DNA from: Rhodospirillales bacterium
Lineage (GTDB): Bacteria; Pseudomonadota; Alphaproteobacteria; BOG-932; Roseiterribacteraceae
Assembly: GCA_028291365.1 (NCBI GenBank)
Contig: JAQGIE010000199.1
Location: 1-37,358 of the forward strand
DNA length: 37,358 bases
Reading direction: 5' to 3'
Shown: piece after piece, positions 19,157-28,120 of the stretch
Position numbering within the stretch: the stretch's first letter is position 1
Layout of the letters: the number at the start of each line of letters is the position of its first letter
Translations under genes and position numbers: made by a program
Notes under the pieces: model-generated
The model's input: only the letters and a program-made list of their open reading frames with translations
What the model was told of the DNA's origin: nothing
Databases searched by the model: none

Positions 19157-19394
19157 AGCTCGCCGGCGCGCCGCGGAGCAATTCGGCCGCGTCGAGGCCG
19201 AGCACGTCGCAGGCGCGTTTGAACTCCATCAGATCGAGCTGGCGCTTGTAGGTTTCGACGCGCGAGACCGCGTCCTGTTCGAGCCCGATCAGGGCGCCGA
19301 ACTCCGACTGTTTCAACCCTTGTTCGAACCGCGCCGCGGCGATGCGATCGATCACCGCGCGATAGGCGGCGTCTTCAGGCGTCTTGCGACCCAT
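19140..19394 (-). CDS. XRE-family helix-turn-helix regulator
   Basis: This 84-residue protein is almost entirely a Cro/C1-type HTH domain: ARFEQGLKQSEFGALIGLEQ then AVSRVETYKRQLDLMEFKRA, followed by CDVLGLDAAELL. No ligand domain is present, so it is probably a simple repressor or a protein-partnered regulator. It starts 7 bases after the NlpC/P60 stop and is the last gene of the pepA-nlpC-xre unit. The overlap of its 3' end with the EthD gene means the two transcripts are antisense at their ends. Its targets are unknown; autoregulation of this peptidase unit is a guess. Confidence 0.87.
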   Translation of the reverse strand: MGRKTPEDAAYRAVIDRIAAARFEQGLKQSEFGALIGLEQDAVSRVETYKRQLDLMEFKRACDVLGLDAAELLRGAPASSTPER

Positions 19395-19401
19395 CGAGCG
19401 G

Positions 19402-20145
19402 CTAGAGCCGGCGCACGTCCGGCGCGCGATCGACGCGCGCGACCAGATCGGCGAGCGGCTCGCGCACCACCGACATGAAATACGCGTTGGCGTGGACGAT
19501 TTCGGTCTCGTCCACCGCGATCGCGACATGGCCGGGCCAGAAGCACAGGTCGCCGCGGCGCAGCCGGACGTCGCCGACGACGCGTTGACCGAGCTTCTGC
19601 GCTTGCGGTCCCGTGTCGCGCGGTGCGGCGATCCCGGCGGCGGCGAGCGACAGCTGTAGCAAAGCCGAACAGTCGAGCCCCAGGCTGGTGCGGCCACCCC
19701 AGAGATAGGGCACGCCGAGGAACCGCAGCGCCGTCGTGACGTAATCCGGTTGAACATCGTCCAGCGCGACGACGTGCCGGTGATAGATCCAGCCCTCGTT
19801 TTCGATTTCGAGATAGCCGTTCTTCTCGCCGGTGACCGCGATCGTGCTCTCGAACGAGAGCGCGGTCAGCGGCGGCGTCTTCAGGTTCGGCTCGCCGAAC
19901 ACGAAGCCGCGCAGCGCACCGATCTTGTGCGTCGGCCGGACAGAGGGCGCGTCCTCGCCCAGCGCATCGGCGGGCACGAAGCCGCGATAGCCGTCGGTCG
20001 CGTTGACCACTTCGGCCCAGTCGTCGCGCGCGAAGCCGACCGTGACGCGCTCGCCGAACAACAACTCGGTCGCCAGTTCGGCCTGTGCGTCGGGCCGACC
20101 CTTGAGCGGCGCCGACGGCGCGATGATGCGAGCTTGGGTGCTCAC
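19402..20145 (-). CDS. C40 NlpC/P60 peptidase with SH3-like domains
   Basis: This 247-residue protein has no signal peptide, so it is probably cytoplasmic. The N-terminal half has two SH3b-like segments (ELLFGERVTV...GFVPADAL and TGEKNGYLEIENEGWIYHRH). The C-terminal NlpC/P60 domain shows C159 (GLDCSALLQL), H206 (WPGHVAIAVD) and H218 (VHANAY) as catalytic residues. Size, architecture and location resemble cytoplasmic murein-peptide hydrolases such as YkfC (gamma-D-Glu-diamino acid endopeptidase). The GTG start overlaps the M17 aminopeptidase stop as GTGA, so translation is probably coupled. Confidence 0.9.
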   Translation of the reverse strand: MSTQARIIAPSAPLKGRPDAQAELATELLFGERVTVGFARDDWAEVVNATDGYRGFVPADALGEDAPSVRPTHKIGALRGFVFGEPNLKTPPLTALSFESTIAVTGEKNGYLEIENEGWIYHRHVVALDDVQPDYVTTALRFLGVPYLWGGRTSLGLDCSALLQLSLAAAGIAAPRDTGPQAQKLGQRVVGDVRLRRGDLCFWPGHVAIAVDETEIVHANAYFMSVVREPLADLVARVDRAPDVRRL

Positions 20146-21521
20146 GCTGCGCGCCGGGCGATCAGGCGGAACAGCGCGAACAGGTTGCGCGCCTCGCCGC
20201 CTTCGGGACGTCCCGGCCGCGCCTTGGGGTTCCACGCGAACGTGTCGAGATGGATCCATTTCACCGCCGGATCGACGAAACGCTGCATGAACAGAGCGGC
20301 GTAGATCGCGCCCGCGAAACCATTGTTCGAAATGTTGTTGAGGTCGGCGACCTTGCTGTCGAGATCCTTGGCGTACGGCGCATGCAGCGGCATGCGCCAC
20401 AGCGGGTCGTTGCTCTCGCGCGCATCGGTTTCGAGTTCGGCGGCGAGCGCATCGTCATTGGCGAACATCGCCGGCAGGTCGGGACCCAGCGCGACCCGCG
20501 CGGCGCCGGTCAGTGTCGCGAAATCGATCAGCAGCGCCGGCTTGTCTTCGCAGGCGAGCGTCAGCGCGTCCGACAGGATCAAACGGCCTTCGGCGTCGGT
20601 ATTGCCGACTTCGACCGTCAGGCCCTTGCGCGTCTGCAGTACGTCGAGTGGCCGCATCGCGTTGCCCGCGATCGCATTCTCGACCGCGGGAATCAGGACG
20701 CGCAGCCGCACTTTCAGCTTGGCGGCCATGATCATGCGGCCCAGCGCCAGCGCATGCGCGGCGCCGCCCATGTCCTTCTTCATCAGAAGCATGCTGCTCG
20801 ACGGTTTGATGTCGAGCCCGCCAGTGTCGAAGCACACGCCTTTGCCGACCAGCGTGATCTTGGGATCGGCCTGGTTGCCCCAGGTGATGTCGATCAGGCG
20901 GGGCGCGTTGGTCGCGGCGCGGCCGACCGCGTGCACGGCGGGATAATTCTCGGCGAGCAGCGCGTCGCCGACCGTCTGCTTGAAGGTGGCGCCGAATTCC
21001 TTCGCCACCTGCTGCGCCGCGTCGGCGAGTTCGGCCGGACCGAGATCGTTGGTCGGCGTGTTGATCAGGTCGCGTGCCAGCGCCACCGACGATGCGTCGC
21101 GCGCGACGCTGGCGCGGTCGGCCTGGTTCGGCCACACCAGCTGCGCCGGTTTCCGCGACGGTTTTTTGTAGCGCGTGAAACGGTACGACCCGAGCGCCCA
21201 GCCCAGCGCCGCCTGCGTCGCCTCTTCGGCGGAAAGATTGCCGTCGATGCGATAGGGGCCTTCGGGCAGCACCATCGGCAGGCTGGCGAAACTCCAGCGA
21301 TCGACCGAGTCGCCGAGCCCGACCAGCACGGTTGGCTTGTCGCCGGGCAGGCGCAGCACAGCGTGCGCCTCGCCTTCGAAACCGCAGCTGATCACCCAGG
21401 CGCGGACCGATTCGGGCTGCGGCTGCTGCCAGGCGGCAAGGTCGGATTTACGGACGCCGACGATCGAGATTGCGTCGTCGGTCGGTTCGATCAGCGAGTC
21501 GCTGAGAAGGGTGGCAGACAT
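20142..21521 (-). CDS. M17 leucyl aminopeptidase
   Basis: This 459-residue cytoplasmic di-metal aminopeptidase releases N-terminal residues from peptides. The M17 core is complete: VGKGVCFDTGGLDIKPSSSM (metal-binding Lys and Asp), MKKDMGGAA, the signature NTDAEGRL, and the closing NNGFAGAIYAALFMQRFV plus WIHLDTFAW. The N-terminal domain is the shorter alphaproteobacterial form. The start MSATLLSDSL at 21521 is preferred over an open extension of 18 codons that has an atypical Arg/His-rich composition. It is divergent from the GST gene, with 66 bases between starts, and is first of three coupled genes with the NlpC/P60 and XRE genes. Confidence 0.94.
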   Translation of the reverse strand: MSATLLSDSLIEPTDDAISIVGVRKSDLAAWQQPQPESVRAWVISCGFEGEAHAVLRLPGDKPTVLVGLGDSVDRWSFASLPMVLPEGPYRIDGNLSAEEATQAALGWALGSYRFTRYKKPSRKPAQLVWPNQADRASVARDASSVALARDLINTPTNDLGPAELADAAQQVAKEFGATFKQTVGDALLAENYPAVHAVGRAATNAPRLIDITWGNQADPKITLVGKGVCFDTGGLDIKPSSSMLLMKKDMGGAAHALALGRMIMAAKLKVRLRVLIPAVENAIAGNAMRPLDVLQTRKGLTVEVGNTDAEGRLILSDALTLACEDKPALLIDFATLTGAARVALGPDLPAMFANDDALAAELETDARESNDPLWRMPLHAPYAKDLDSKVADLNNISNNGFAGAIYAALFMQRFVDPAVKWIHLDTFAWNPKARPGRPEGGEARNLFALFRLIARRAA

Positions 21522-21587
21522 GGCGGCGCACCATGCCGCAGCGTGCCGTCGATGGACAGAGACGGAGCGGCGCACCTACCCTGCGGC

Positions 21588-22229
21588 ATGTCCACGCTCG
21601 CGCTCGTGATCGGCAACAAGGCCACCAGCTCCTGGTCGTTGCGTCCCTGGATCGCGCTGGTCGCGGCCGGCATTCCATTCCGCGAAATCCATGTCCGGCT
21701 GCGCCGGGCCGATACGGCGTCGCAGATCGCCGCCTTTACCTCGTCGGGCCGCATTCCGGTGCTGCTCGACCAGGGCGCACGCGTCTGGGAGAGCTACGCG
21801 ATCCTCGAACATCTTGCCGACCGCTTCCCCGACCGTGGCCTGTGGCCCGCCGATCCCGCCGCGCGCGCGGTTGCGCGCAGCGTCGCGTGCGAGATGCATG
21901 GCGGGTTCGCCGCGCTGCGCCGGGACCTGCCGATGGACGTGCTGAACCGCTTGCCGGGTCGGCGCTGGTCGGACGCCGCCCAGGCCGATATCGACCGGAT
22001 CTGCGCCCTGTGCCGCGAAAGCCGCGCGCAGTTCGGTAGCGCCGGCCCGTTCCTGTTCGGGCGCTTCTCGAACGCCGACGCGATGTACGCGCCGGTGGTG
22101 ACACGATTCGCGACCTACGGCGTTCCTCTGGGCGCGGTCGAGCGCGCCTATGTCGAGGCAATGCAGGCCCATCCGGCGATGCAGCGCTGGATCGACGAGG
22201 CCAAGGACGAAGCGCCGATGGGGACCTGA
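21588..22229 (+). CDS. Glutathione S-transferase family protein
   Basis: This 213-residue soluble protein has a thioredoxin-like N-terminal domain, LVIGNKATSSWSLRPWIALV (active-site Ser region), SSGRIPVLLD (cis-Pro) and VWESYAILEHLADR (glutathione gamma-Glu binding). An all-helical C-terminal domain has FGRFSNADAMYAPVVTRF in place of the usual S-x-AD N-capping box. The likely role is glutathione conjugation or reduction of an unknown electrophile. Its stop shares a base with the next start (TGATG). An Atm1-type exporter, whose relatives move glutathione conjugates, follows in the same direction. Confidence 0.92.
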   Translation: MSTLALVIGNKATSSWSLRPWIALVAAGIPFREIHVRLRRADTASQIAAFTSSGRIPVLLDQGARVWESYAILEHLADRFPDRGLWPADPAARAVARSVACEMHGGFAALRRDLPMDVLNRLPGRRWSDAAQADIDRICALCRESRAQFGSAGPFLFGRFSNADAMYAPVVTRFATYGVPLGAVERAYVEAMQAHPAMQRWIDEAKDEAPMGT

Positions 22230-22468
22230 TGGTGAACGACGACGACGAGCATGACGAGATCGCGGCCAAGGTCGCCGAGCTCAAGGCCAAGGCGAGCCCC
22301 GAAGCGATCCGGCGCATGACGGCGCTGTTCGAGGCCGAGCTGGCGCGCCGCGCCGCCGCCAAGAAACCGGCCGCCCGGCCGACCGCCTCGTCCACGCCGC
22401 CGGCGCCCGACAAGCCGGTCCGTTCGCACGCGCTGGACATTCTGCGGCGCTGGCGCTCGAAACCCTGA
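22229..22468 (+). CDS. Hypothetical protein, 79 aa
   Basis: I do not recognise this small protein. It starts with an acidic MVNDDDEHDE stretch, continues as an amphipathic Ala/Lys/Glu helix (residues about 10-45, AAKVAELKAKASPEAIRRMTALFEAEL), then a Pro/Ala-rich linker and a basic end, ALDILRRWRSKP. No signal peptide or membrane segment is seen. The TGATG overlap with the GST stop argues that it is translated and coupled. It may assist the GST or the exporter downstream, but nothing in the sequence shows how. Confidence 0.68.
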   Translation: MVNDDDEHDEIAAKVAELKAKASPEAIRRMTALFEAELARRAAAKKPAARPTASSTPPAPDKPVRSHALDILRRWRSKP

Positions 22469-22549
22469 GCCCCGGCGCGGGGCCGCTAAAGCCGGCGCCA
22501 GGCGCCAGGCGCTGGTGCGCGGGGCCCTGAGCCCTATCTTGCGGGGCAT

Positions 22550-24409
22550 ATGACTCCGCCCATCGCTCCGCTGCCGGAAAAGACCTCCGGCGATCTCCGC
22601 ACCATCCGCTCCCTGCTTCCCTATCTCTGGCCGGCCAACGAGCCTCGGCTGCGCGCGCGCGTGGTATTGGCCGTCTTCTGCCTGTTGCTGGCCAAGGCCG
22701 CCAACGTCACCATTCCGCTGGTCTATGGCCGCGCCGTCGACGCGCTGTCGGCCGGACGCGATCACCTGACCTACGTGCCGCTGGCGATCATCGGCGGCTA
22801 TGGCCTGGCGCGGCTGTCAGCCTCGCTGTTCGATCAACTTCGCAGCGCGGTGTTCCAGCATGTCGCGCAGCGCGCCATCCGCCGCGTCGCGCTGACCGTG
22901 TTCCGTCACCTGCACGCGCTGTCGCTGCGCTTCCATGTCGAGCGTCAGACCGGCGGGCTTTCGCGATCGATCGAGCGCGGCACCAACGCGATCGAAAACA
23001 TCCTGTCCTTCGCGCTGTTCAACGTGGTGCCGACCCTGGTCGAGCTCGCGCTGGCCGCCGGCATTCTGTGGCACCTGTTCGGCGTCAATTACGCGATCGC
23101 GACGGTGGCGACGGTCGGCATCTATATTTTCTATACGATCAAAGTCGCGAACTGGCGCATGGCGATCCGGCGCGCCATGAATGAAAGCGACACCGCCGCC
23201 AACACCAAAGCCATCGACAGTCTGCTCAACGCCGAGACGGTCAAGTATTTCGTCGCCGAGGAACACGAAGCGCACCGGTACGACGAAGCCCTGGCGCGCT
23301 ACGAGCGGCACGCGGTGCGCACCCAGACCTCGCTCGCCTGGCTCAATACCGGCCAGGCCTTCATCATCGCGCTCGGCCTGACCGCGGTGATGACGATGAG
23401 CGCGTTCGCGATCAAGGCCGGCGACATGTCGGTCGGCGATTTCGTGCTGGTGAACACCTATCTGCTGCAACTCGCGGCGCCGCTGGGCGTGTTCGGCTGG
23501 GTCTATTCGAGCCTGAAACAAGGGCTCGTCGACATGGAGAAGATGTTCGAACTGCTGCGCGTCGATCGCGAAGTGGCCGACCGGCCGGGCGCGCAGCCGC
23601 TGGTCGTGCGCGGTGGCGAGGTCACGTTCGAAGACGTTCGCTTCGGCTACGATCCGCGCCGCGAGATCCTGCACGGTGTTTCGTTCCGCGTGCCGGCGGG
23701 CCGCACGCTCGCCATCGTCGGCCCGACCGGGGCCGGCAAGTCGACCATCAGCCGTCTGCTGTTCCGCTTCTATGACGCCGGAGCCGGGCGCGTGACGATC
23801 GACGGCCAGGATGTGCGCGACGTGACCCAGACCAGCGTGCGTGGTGCCATCGGCATCGTTCCGCAGGACACGGTGCTGTTCAACGAAACGATCTACTACA
23901 ACATCGCGTATGGGCGACCGGGCGCGACGCGCGAAGCGATCGAACACGCGGCGCGCATGGCCGAGATCCACGATTTCGTGATGACGCTGCCCGACGGCTA
24001 CGAGACCAAGGTGGGCGAGCGCGGGCTGAAATTGTCGGGCGGCGAGAAGCAGCGCGTCGCGATCGCGCGGGCGCTGTTGAAGGATCCGCCCATCATGCTG
24101 TTCGACGAGGCGACCAGCGCGCTCGACACCGCGACCGAGCGTGGCATCCAGGCCAATCTCCGCGCCGCCAGTTCGGGTCGCACCACCTTGATCATCGCGC
24201 ATCGTCTTTCCACGGTGATCGACGCCGACGAGATCGTGGTGCTGGAAGGCGGCCGCGTCGCCGAGCGCGGCAATTTCGATCAGCTGCGCGCGGCCGGCGG
24301 AATCTTCGCGACGATGTGGGCCAAGCAGCAGGAGCAGAATCTAGCCGCGCAAGGCGCGGCTCCCGGCTTTCAGCTTGAAGATGAAATCCGGGAGCCGCTT
24401 CGGGGCTAG
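22550..24409 (+). CDS. Atm1/HMT1-type ABC transporter (fused permease and ATPase)
   Basis: This 619-residue half-transporter works as a homodimer. Six membrane helices span about residues 38-320, including the Atm1 hallmark TKAIDSLLNAETVKYF, which is near identical across mitochondrial Atm1 and bacterial homologues that export glutathione derivatives and metal-glutathione complexes. The ATPase domain has Walker A GPTGAGKST (391-399), LSGGEKQR (from 495), Walker B IMLFDEATSALD (from 515) and the H-loop IIAHRLST. The gene follows GST and a small protein in the same orientation, consistent with conjugate export. The substrate is inferred, not shown. Confidence 0.94.
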   Translation: MTPPIAPLPEKTSGDLRTIRSLLPYLWPANEPRLRARVVLAVFCLLLAKAANVTIPLVYGRAVDALSAGRDHLTYVPLAIIGGYGLARLSASLFDQLRSAVFQHVAQRAIRRVALTVFRHLHALSLRFHVERQTGGLSRSIERGTNAIENILSFALFNVVPTLVELALAAGILWHLFGVNYAIATVATVGIYIFYTIKVANWRMAIRRAMNESDTAANTKAIDSLLNAETVKYFVAEEHEAHRYDEALARYERHAVRTQTSLAWLNTGQAFIIALGLTAVMTMSAFAIKAGDMSVGDFVLVNTYLLQLAAPLGVFGWVYSSLKQGLVDMEKMFELLRVDREVADRPGAQPLVVRGGEVTFEDVRFGYDPRREILHGVSFRVPAGRTLAIVGPTGAGKSTISRLLFRFYDAGAGRVTIDGQDVRDVTQTSVRGAIGIVPQDTVLFNETIYYNIAYGRPGATREAIEHAARMAEIHDFVMTLPDGYETKVGERGLKLSGGEKQRVAIARALLKDPPIMLFDEATSALDTATERGIQANLRAASSGRTTLIIAHRLSTVIDADEIVVLEGGRVAERGNFDQLRAAGGIFATMWAKQQEQNLAAQGAAPGFQLEDEIREPLRG

Positions 24410-24412
24410 AAC

Positions 24413-24808
24413 TCAGGGCGTGGCGATGTGCCAGACGTTGTTGACGCCGTCGCCGGTGACGTCGCCGGCCTTGGCGTCGTTCTTCCAGCGATAGAGCGGC
24501 TTGCCCGCATAGGCCCACTGCTTGGTGCCGTCGTCACGGCTCACCACCGTGTACTTGCCTTGCGGCTTGGCGTCGGCGGCCGCGGTGAAAGGCGGCCAAT
24601 TGGTGGCGCAGGTTCCGTTGCACACGGACTTCGCGCCCTCGTCCTTGTCGAACGTGTAGAGCGTCATGCCCTGGGCGTCGGTCAGCATCGGCCCCTTGGC
24701 GCCGGTCCCGGTCTTGGCCGGATCGGCGGCCCAGGCTGATTGGGCGGCGGGCAGGGCCAGGCCGACGACGAGCAGACCGGCGACGGCAATGCGGACAAGT
24801 TGGGACAT
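24413..24808 (-). CDS. Secreted COG4315 / Lipoprotein_15-repeat protein
   Basis: This 131-residue exported protein has a signal peptide at about 1-28 (SAWAAD). Two copies of the short family repeat follow: [19 protein letters not shown]...[12 protein letters not shown] and the second, [21 protein letters not shown]. This pattern (LYTFDKD, CxxxCxxxWPP, GxPLY) marks a widespread periplasmic family of unknown function. There is no lipobox Cys after the signal peptide, so it is soluble rather than lipidated. The start has an ideal Shine-Dalgarno (AGGAGG). It converges on the ABC transporter, with the two stops 3 bases apart. Confidence 0.9.
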   Translation of the reverse strand: MSQLVRIAVAGLLVVGLALPAAQSAWAADPAKTGTGAKGPMLTDAQGMTLYTFDKDEGAKSVCNGTCATNWPPFTAAADAKPQGKYTVVSRDDGTKQWAYAGKPLYRWKNDAKAGDVTGDGVNNVWHIATP

Positions 24809-24929
24809 GGTTTCCTCCTGGGGTTTAATTCGCCTTGCTCAGGTACGAAGCAGACGGGTGCGTATATTCCACCTGAGGCGACCTGACGCACCCCGCCGTT
24901 CGCGGGCGCCAAGGGATGGCGACCTTTCG

Positions 24930-24958
24930 TTGACTCCGGAGGCCGGCTCCGCCATGTT
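24930..24958 (+). promoter_or_regulatory. Candidate promoter for rpmB
   Basis: TTGACT (24930-24935), a 17-base spacer and CATGTT (24953-24958) lie about 90 bases upstream of the rpmB start. The -35 is a good sigma-70 match; the -10 is poor, as is common in alphaproteobacteria. A 7-bp hairpin (25011-25028, GAGGG/CCCTC type) lies in the resulting leader. Confidence 0.35.
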
Positions 24959-25049
24959 CCGCGCCTCGCGCGCTGGGCCCTGTCGTCGGCTCCGGCGACG
25001 TCGTCATTTTGAGGGGCCCGGGTCCCTCTACTGGGTTCGAGGAAAGATC

Positions 25050-25343
25050 ATGTCCCGTCGTTGCGTCGTCACCGGCAAAGGCGTGCAGAGCGGCCACAAG
25101 GTCAGCCACGCCAACAACAAGACCAAGCGCAAGTTCCTGCCCAACCTGCAGGAGACCTCGCTGTTTTCCGAGTCGCTGGGTCGTGGCGTGCGCTTGCGCC
25201 TGTCGACCAACGGCATCCGCACCATCGAGCACAAAGGCGGCCTGGACGCCTGGCTGGTCGAGGCCTCGCCGGCCGATCTGCCGAGCGAGCTGAAGCAGGT
25301 GAAGAAGCTGGTCGTGAAGGCCGTCGCCGCGCGCGCCGCCTGA
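25050..25343 (+). CDS. rpmB: 50S ribosomal protein L28
   Basis: L28 is a late-binding large-subunit protein. The 97 residues open [23 protein letters not shown] and continue [11 protein letters not shown], then the alphaproteobacterial form [21 protein letters not shown]. The single Cys is in the CxxTGK start and the zinc-type second pair is absent, as in many L28 proteins. The start is preceded by GAGGAAAG. It is monocistronic, with its own candidate promoter and a strong terminator. Confidence 0.97.
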   Translation: MSRRCVVTGKGVQSGHKVSHANNKTKRKFLPNLQETSLFSESLGRGVRLRLSTNGIRTIEHKGGLDAWLVEASPADLPSELKQVKKLVVKAVAARAA

Positions 25344-25366
25344 TCCGATCCTTCCGCTTACCATTT

Positions 25367-25393
25367 AAACGGCCCGCCTTCGGCGGGCCGTTT
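25367..25393 (+). terminator. Intrinsic terminator of rpmB
   Basis: A 12-bp perfect stem (25367-25378 / 25382-25393) has a TTC loop; the stem ends in TTT and is followed by GCGTTTC. It lies 23 bases after the rpmB stop. It can also act leftward because the stem begins with AAA. Confidence 0.82.
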
Positions 25394-25431
25394 GCGTTTC
25401 ACCGAGCCTCCGCGTAATCCCGGCCGCTGCC

Positions 25432-26199
25432 ATGTTTCCTCTCTCGCCCGAACCGCTGATCGCGTGGCTGCACGCGCTACCCGTCGAGGCGATCGAGGCC
25501 ATGCTGCTCGTCGTCTGCTACGGCGGCTGCATGCTGCTGCTGCGCCAGTTCGGCGCCGCCGGCCTCTATTCCTGGATCGTCATCGCCGTCATCGCCGCCA
25601 ATGTGCAGGTGCTGAAGGAGGCGCAGTTCGCGGCCTTTCCCGAACCGGTGGCGCTGGGCACGGTCGTGTTCGCCTCGACCTATCTCGCCACCGATCTGCT
25701 GGCCGAGCATTACGGGCGGCAGGCCGCGCTGGGCGGCGTGCTGGTCGGGTTCGCCGGCTACCTGCTGTGGACCGTGCTGATGGTGCTGACGCTCGGCTAC
25801 CGGCCGCTGCCGGGCGCCGAGATCCAGGTGCATCTGGCCGCAGTCTTCCAGCCGGCCCCGGCGCTCTTCGCCGCCGGCATGGTGTCGTACCTGATCAGCC
25901 AGAGTTTCGATGTCTGGGTGTTCCGCGCCGTGCGCGCGCGCACCGGCCGCAAATATCTGTGGCTGCGCACCAACGCCTCGACGCTGCTGTCGGCACTGCT
26001 CGACACGATCGTGTTTTCGACCCTGGCCTGGGTCGTCTTCGCGCCGGAACCGGTCGGGCTGCACACGCTGGTGTTCACGTACGTGCTCGGCACCTACGGG
26101 CTACGGGTGCTCTATTCGGTGCTCGAGACGCCGTTCATGTACGTCTCGCGGTGGCTGGTGCAGCACGCGCCCGATACGGGGTTTCGCCGTGTCGACTGA
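25432..26199 (+). CDS. Queuosine precursor transporter (YhhQ / VUT family)
   Basis: This 255-residue inner-membrane protein with about six hydrophobic segments belongs to the YhhQ (COG1738, DUF165) family. The family signature ATDLLAEHYGRQAA lies at about residues 83-96, and conserved SQSFDVWVF plus NASTLLSALLDTIVF mark the second half. YhhQ proteins import preQ0/preQ1, precursors of the tRNA base queuosine. The 3' end overlaps the start of tgt, the enzyme that inserts preQ1 into tRNA, by 11 bases, which strongly supports the role. Only the precise precursor is uncertain. Confidence 0.9.
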   Translation: MFPLSPEPLIAWLHALPVEAIEAMLLVVCYGGCMLLLRQFGAAGLYSWIVIAVIAANVQVLKEAQFAAFPEPVALGTVVFASTYLATDLLAEHYGRQAALGGVLVGFAGYLLWTVLMVLTLGYRPLPGAEIQVHLAAVFQPAPALFAAGMVSYLISQSFDVWVFRAVRARTGRKYLWLRTNASTLLSALLDTIVFSTLAWVVFAPEPVGLHTLVFTYVLGTYGLRVLYSVLETPFMYVSRWLVQHAPDTGFRRVD

Positions 26200-27418
26200 A
26201 TTCAGCTTCGACATTCTGCAGCGCGCCGGCGACAGCCGCGCGCGGCGCGGCCGTCTGCGCACGCCGCACGGCGTGGTCGAAACGCCGGCTTTCATCTTCT
26301 GCGCCACCAAGGCCGCGATCAAAGGCCTGACGATGGGCCAGATGCGCGAAGCGCAGGCCGAAATCGTGCTGTCGAACACCTACCATCTGATGATCCAGCC
26401 GGGCGCCGACGTGGTCGAAGCGCTGGGCGGGCTGCAGGCAATGACGGGCTGGAACGGCCCGATGCTGACCGACTCGGGCGGGTTTCAGATTTTCTCGATG
26501 GGCCACGGCTCGATCGCCGACGAGATCAAAGGCCGGCGCACGCCGCCTGGTCAAAGCAAGGGCGGCAACGGCGGGCGTGCCACCACGCTGCTCAAGATCG
26601 AAGAGAGCGGCGCCACCTTCCGGTCCTATCTCGACGGCCGAAAATTGACGCTGACGCCCGAGGAATCGGTGCGCATCCAGAAGAAACTCGGCGCCGATCT
26701 GGTCGTGCAGCTCGATGAATGCACGCCGTTCCATGTCGATCGCGACTACACGCGGAAATCGATGTTGCTGTCGCAGCGGTGGGGCGATCGTTCGCTGGCC
26801 GAGTTCGCGCGGCTCAACGGCGATGGCCGCCAGGCCATGTACGGCATCGTGCAGGGCGGCACGTTCGAAGATCTGCGCCGCGACAGCGCCGCCTGGACGC
26901 GCGACCGCGATTTCTTCGGCACCGCGATCGGCGGCACGCTGGGCGGCAACAAGGCGCAGATGGAAGAAGTCGTCGCCTGGACGATGCCGCACATCCATCC
27001 CGACCGGCCGGTGCATCTGCTCGGGATCGGCGGCATCCGCGACATCTTCATGGGCGTGGCGCTGGGCATCGACACGTTCGACTGCGTGTCGCCGACGCGC
27101 ATCGCGCGCCATGGCTGGGGGCTGGTCGAAGGCGCGCCCGGCGAGCGCATCAATCTGCGCAATGCGGGCTTCAAGGCCGACCCCGGTCCGCTCGACCCGC
27201 GCTGCGATTGTTATGCCTGCCGCACCGCCAGCCGGGGCTATGTGCATCACCTGCTGAAGGCGGGTGAGATGCTGGGCGCGCAGCTCGTATCCATTCATAA
27301 CGTCGCGACCATGACCCGGCTGCTGCGCGAGGTGCGCGCCGCGATCGAGACCGGCACGCTCGGCGAGGCGCGGCGTCGCTGGGTGGCTGACGAACGAGCG
27401 AGTGAAGAGGCCGCCTGA
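26189..27418 (+). CDS. tgt: tRNA-guanine transglycosylase
   Basis: Tgt swaps G34 of GUN anticodons for preQ1 during queuosine synthesis. In the 409 residues, the general acid/base is D95 ([13 protein letters not shown]), the nucleophile D298 ([12 protein letters not shown]), and zinc is held by C339, C341, C344 and H370. QGGTFEDLR and [12 protein letters not shown] are further family blocks. A Gly/Arg-rich insert near 113-133 ([20 protein letters not shown]) lengthens the usual short loop before [15 protein letters not shown]. The GTG start is chosen because it begins the conserved [10 protein letters not shown] segment; it overlaps the transporter gene by 11 bases. It shares TGATG with upp. 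Confidence 0.96.
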   Translation: MSTEFSFDILQRAGDSRARRGRLRTPHGVVETPAFIFCATKAAIKGLTMGQMREAQAEIVLSNTYHLMIQPGADVVEALGGLQAMTGWNGPMLTDSGGFQIFSMGHGSIADEIKGRRTPPGQSKGGNGGRATTLLKIEESGATFRSYLDGRKLTLTPEESVRIQKKLGADLVVQLDECTPFHVDRDYTRKSMLLSQRWGDRSLAEFARLNGDGRQAMYGIVQGGTFEDLRRDSAAWTRDRDFFGTAIGGTLGGNKAQMEEVVAWTMPHIHPDRPVHLLGIGGIRDIFMGVALGIDTFDCVSPTRIARHGWGLVEGAPGERINLRNAGFKADPGPLDPRCDCYACRTASRGYVHHLLKAGEMLGAQLVSIHNVATMTRLLREVRAAIETGTLGEARRRWVADERASEEAA

Positions 27419-28077
27419 TGCGCGAACATCCCGAGTTTGACGGCCTGTTCGTGGTCGATCACCCGCTGGTCCAGCACAAGCTGAGCCTGATGCGCGACAA
27501 GGACCGTTCGACCAACGGCTTCCGCTCGCTGCTGCGCGAGATCGCGCTGCTGATGGGCTACGAGATCACGCGCGACCTGCCGACCGAGCTGGTGGACATC
27601 GAGACCCCGGTGGCGCCGGCCCGCGTGCTCAAGCTCGCGGGCAAGAAGCTGGCGGTGGTGCCGATCCTGCGGGCCGGGCTGGAAATGGCCGACGGGCTGA
27701 TCGAACTCGTGCCCTCGGCCCGCATCGGCCATATCGGCCTGTTCCGCGACCCGCTGACCAAGCGGCCGGTCGAGTATTTCGTGAAATTGCCCGAGCCCGG
27801 CGGGCGCCTGTTCATCGTGGTCGATCCGATGCTGGCGACCGGCCACTCGCTGGCGCACGCGACCCAGATCCTGAAGAATCACGGCGTCGAGCCGCGCGCG
27901 ATTCGCGTCATGGCCCTGGTGGCGGCGCCCGAGGGCGTGCGAGCTTTCCATGCGGTGCATCCGGAGATTCCGGTCTATGTCGCGTCGCTGGATAGCCACC
28001 TGAACGACCACGCCTACATCGTTCCCGGCCTGGGCGACGCAGGCGACCGGCTGTTCGGGACCAAGGAGCGAGAGTAG
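27418..28077 (+). CDS. upp: Uracil phosphoribosyltransferase
   Basis: Upp salvages uracil to UMP with PRPP. The 219 residues show [13 protein letters not shown], the 13-residue PRPP loop [15 protein letters not shown], and a C-terminal uracil-binding [14 protein letters not shown]. The N-terminal [19 protein letters not shown] is typical. The length is slightly above E. coli Upp. Start and tgt stop overlap by one base, placing base salvage in one transcript with queuosine salvage. A regulatory link is not evident. Confidence 0.97.
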   Translation: MREHPEFDGLFVVDHPLVQHKLSLMRDKDRSTNGFRSLLREIALLMGYEITRDLPTELVDIETPVAPARVLKLAGKKLAVVPILRAGLEMADGLIELVPSARIGHIGLFRDPLTKRPVEYFVKLPEPGGRLFIVVDPMLATGHSLAHATQILKNHGVEPRAIRVMALVAAPEGVRAFHAVHPEIPVYVASLDSHLNDHAYIVPGLGDAGDRLFGTKERE

Positions 28078-28120
28078 GTAGCTGCGCGTTTTTAGGCGCG
28101 AGACCCAAAGGGGACGACGC

